A stretch of DNA of 13,701 bases from Oscillospiraceae bacterium (GTDB taxonomy: Bacteria; Bacillota; Clostridia; Oscillospirales; Ruminococcaceae), in the NCBI GenBank assembly GCA_029005335.1, contig JAQXFT010000107.1, positions 1 through 13,701 of the forward strand. The letters are read 5' to 3'. The notes under the pieces were generated by a model, which was not told the DNA's origin, did not search any database, and was given only the letters and a program-made list of their open reading frames with translations. Below, piece after piece: positions 13,105 through 13,701 of the stretch. The number at the start of each line of letters is the position of its first letter. Positions within the stretch are counted from its first letter, which is position 1. The position numbers were made by a program, and so were the translations under genes.

Positions 13105-13701
13105 ATGAGAATATGCCTTATGTGCAGAAAAAGAAATATAGATTATTATGGTATCTGTCCCGAATGTAAAGTTATCAACGACAAGATGCGAGGCATTTTC
13201 TGTAATCTTAACGGGAAAAATGCTCTTGTTACGGGTGGACGTATAAAAATTGGATATGCTGTTTGTCTTCGGCTTTTAAGACAAGGTGCAAATGTAATTG
13301 CTGTAACACGCTATCCAAAATCAGCACTTGAAAATTATATGCAGGAACCGGATTATGATGTATTCAAAGACAGACTTACAATTATTGGATTCGACCTTAT
13401 GCGTGTTGACCGTTTGCATGAGCTTATAAACCAGATAAAAGTAATATGTAATGGAAAACTGGATATTCTCATAAACAATGCTGCACAGACTGTAAAGAAA
13501 TCTAATGAATATTACAAACAGCTTACAGCACATGAAAACACTTTGCAACTGCAATGCTGTAATCTTGTTTCTCTCGCAAAGCCGGAAACTTCATTTTCAA
13601 TTATGCCAAGTATTAAGGCTGTTGATTATGGTGAGACAGAAAGAAATAATTCCTGGGTACGGAAGCCCGAAGAAATTTCTCCGCAGGAGCTTCTGGAGGT
13701 T
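13105..13701 (+). CDS. Zinc-finger / short-chain dehydrogenase (SDR) fusion, N-terminal part (runs off the right edge)
   Basis: The first 199 residues; no stop before the window ends. Residues 4-21 hold a small zinc finger with two cysteine pairs, CLMC and CPEC (C4, C7, C18, C21). A Rossmann fold follows: NGKNALVTGGRIKIGYAVCLRLLRQGANVIAVTR, with TGGRIKIG as the cofactor loop in place of the usual TGxxxGIG, then DLMRVD and KLDILINNAAQTV with the SDR NNA motif. The stretch SWVRKPEEISPQELLEV looks like the helix before the catalytic region, after an insertion of about 50 residues. The catalytic Tyr-x-x-x-Lys should lie beyond the edge. The family is NAD(P)-dependent redox of an alcohol/ketone type; substrate unknown. 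AAGGTG lies about 7 bases before the ATG. It is divergent from the structured RNA. Confidence 0.85.
   Translation, partial: MRICLMCRKRNIDYYGICPECKVINDKMRGIFCNLNGKNALVTGGRIKIGYAVCLRLLRQGANVIAVTRYPKSALENYMQEPDYDVFKDRLTIIGFDLMRVDRLHELINQIKVICNGKLDILINNAAQTVKKSNEYYKQLTAHENTLQLQCCNLVSLAKPETSFSIMPSIKAVDYGETERNNSWVRKPEEISPQELLEV

Noticed and set aside
13321..13554. 77-residue open frame on the minus strand
   Set aside because: Antisense to the SDR domain; the SDR motifs show the plus strand is the coding one.
1..13701. CRISPR array, insertion sequence or phage remnant
   Set aside because: No regularly spaced repeats, no transposase or integrase motifs, and no target-site duplications were seen.

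Overview
The window looks like chromosome from a low-GC, anaerobic, gut-associated Clostridia of the Ruminococcus/Oscillospiraceae kind. This rests on A+T-rich codon use, strong GGAGG-type ribosome sites, textbook TTGACA/TATAAT promoters, a bile salt hydrolase close to clostridial enzymes, an FprA-type flavodiiron protein and many cyclic-di-GMP signalling genes. The genus is an inference; no rRNA is present. I see no transposase, CRISPR array or phage gene.

Region 1 (1-5860, minus strand) reads as one operon from a strong promoter at 5832-5860. In transcription order it holds: a FIST sensor with a degenerate GGDEF domain; an EAL phosphodiesterase domain; a MoxR-type AAA+ ATPase; its partner, a metallopeptidase-like/VWA protein with a duplicated peptidase domain; and the start of a metallophosphoesterase cut by the window edge. 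The FIST-GGDEF and EAL parts lie in one reading frame separated by a single TAA, and that TAA falls inside the GGDEF fold. They are therefore probably two pieces of one 836-residue FIST-GGDEF-EAL protein.

Region 2 (5948-8720, plus strand), divergent from region 1, holds a bile salt hydrolase with a complete active site, an FprA flavodiiron O2/NO reductase, and a Gx/heptaprenyl-diphosphate-synthase-component-I-like membrane protein. A perfect 13-bp terminator hairpin ends it and is shared with the converging region 3. The theme fits gut life: bile, oxygen and NO.

Region 3 (8730-11995, minus strand) runs from a strong promoter at 11967-11995. It holds an unrecognised 307-residue protein with a low-complexity middle, an orphan sugar-type substrate-binding lipoprotein, and a two-TM GGDEF protein with a degenerate TGNEF motif. 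No ABC permease or ATPase is present, so the lipoprotein is probably the ligand-sensing partner of the GGDEF protein.

Region 4 (12000-13701) holds a small Cu/Zn-superoxide-dismutase-like gene without a signal peptide, then about 500 bases without a protein gene but rich in RNA structure, then the 5' part of a zinc-finger/short-chain-dehydrogenase fusion that runs off the window. The non-coding stretch carries a long bulged hairpin (12684-12755) and a roughly 154-nt structured RNA on the minus strand (12888-13041). That RNA's 3' half folds as a tRNA cloverleaf with anticodon-position GCU, but has no CCA end, no GG in the D loop and only a short variable loop. Strong sigma-70-type promoters face inward from both sides of it. 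This element and the stop-split FIST-GGDEF-EAL gene are the two most unusual things in the window.
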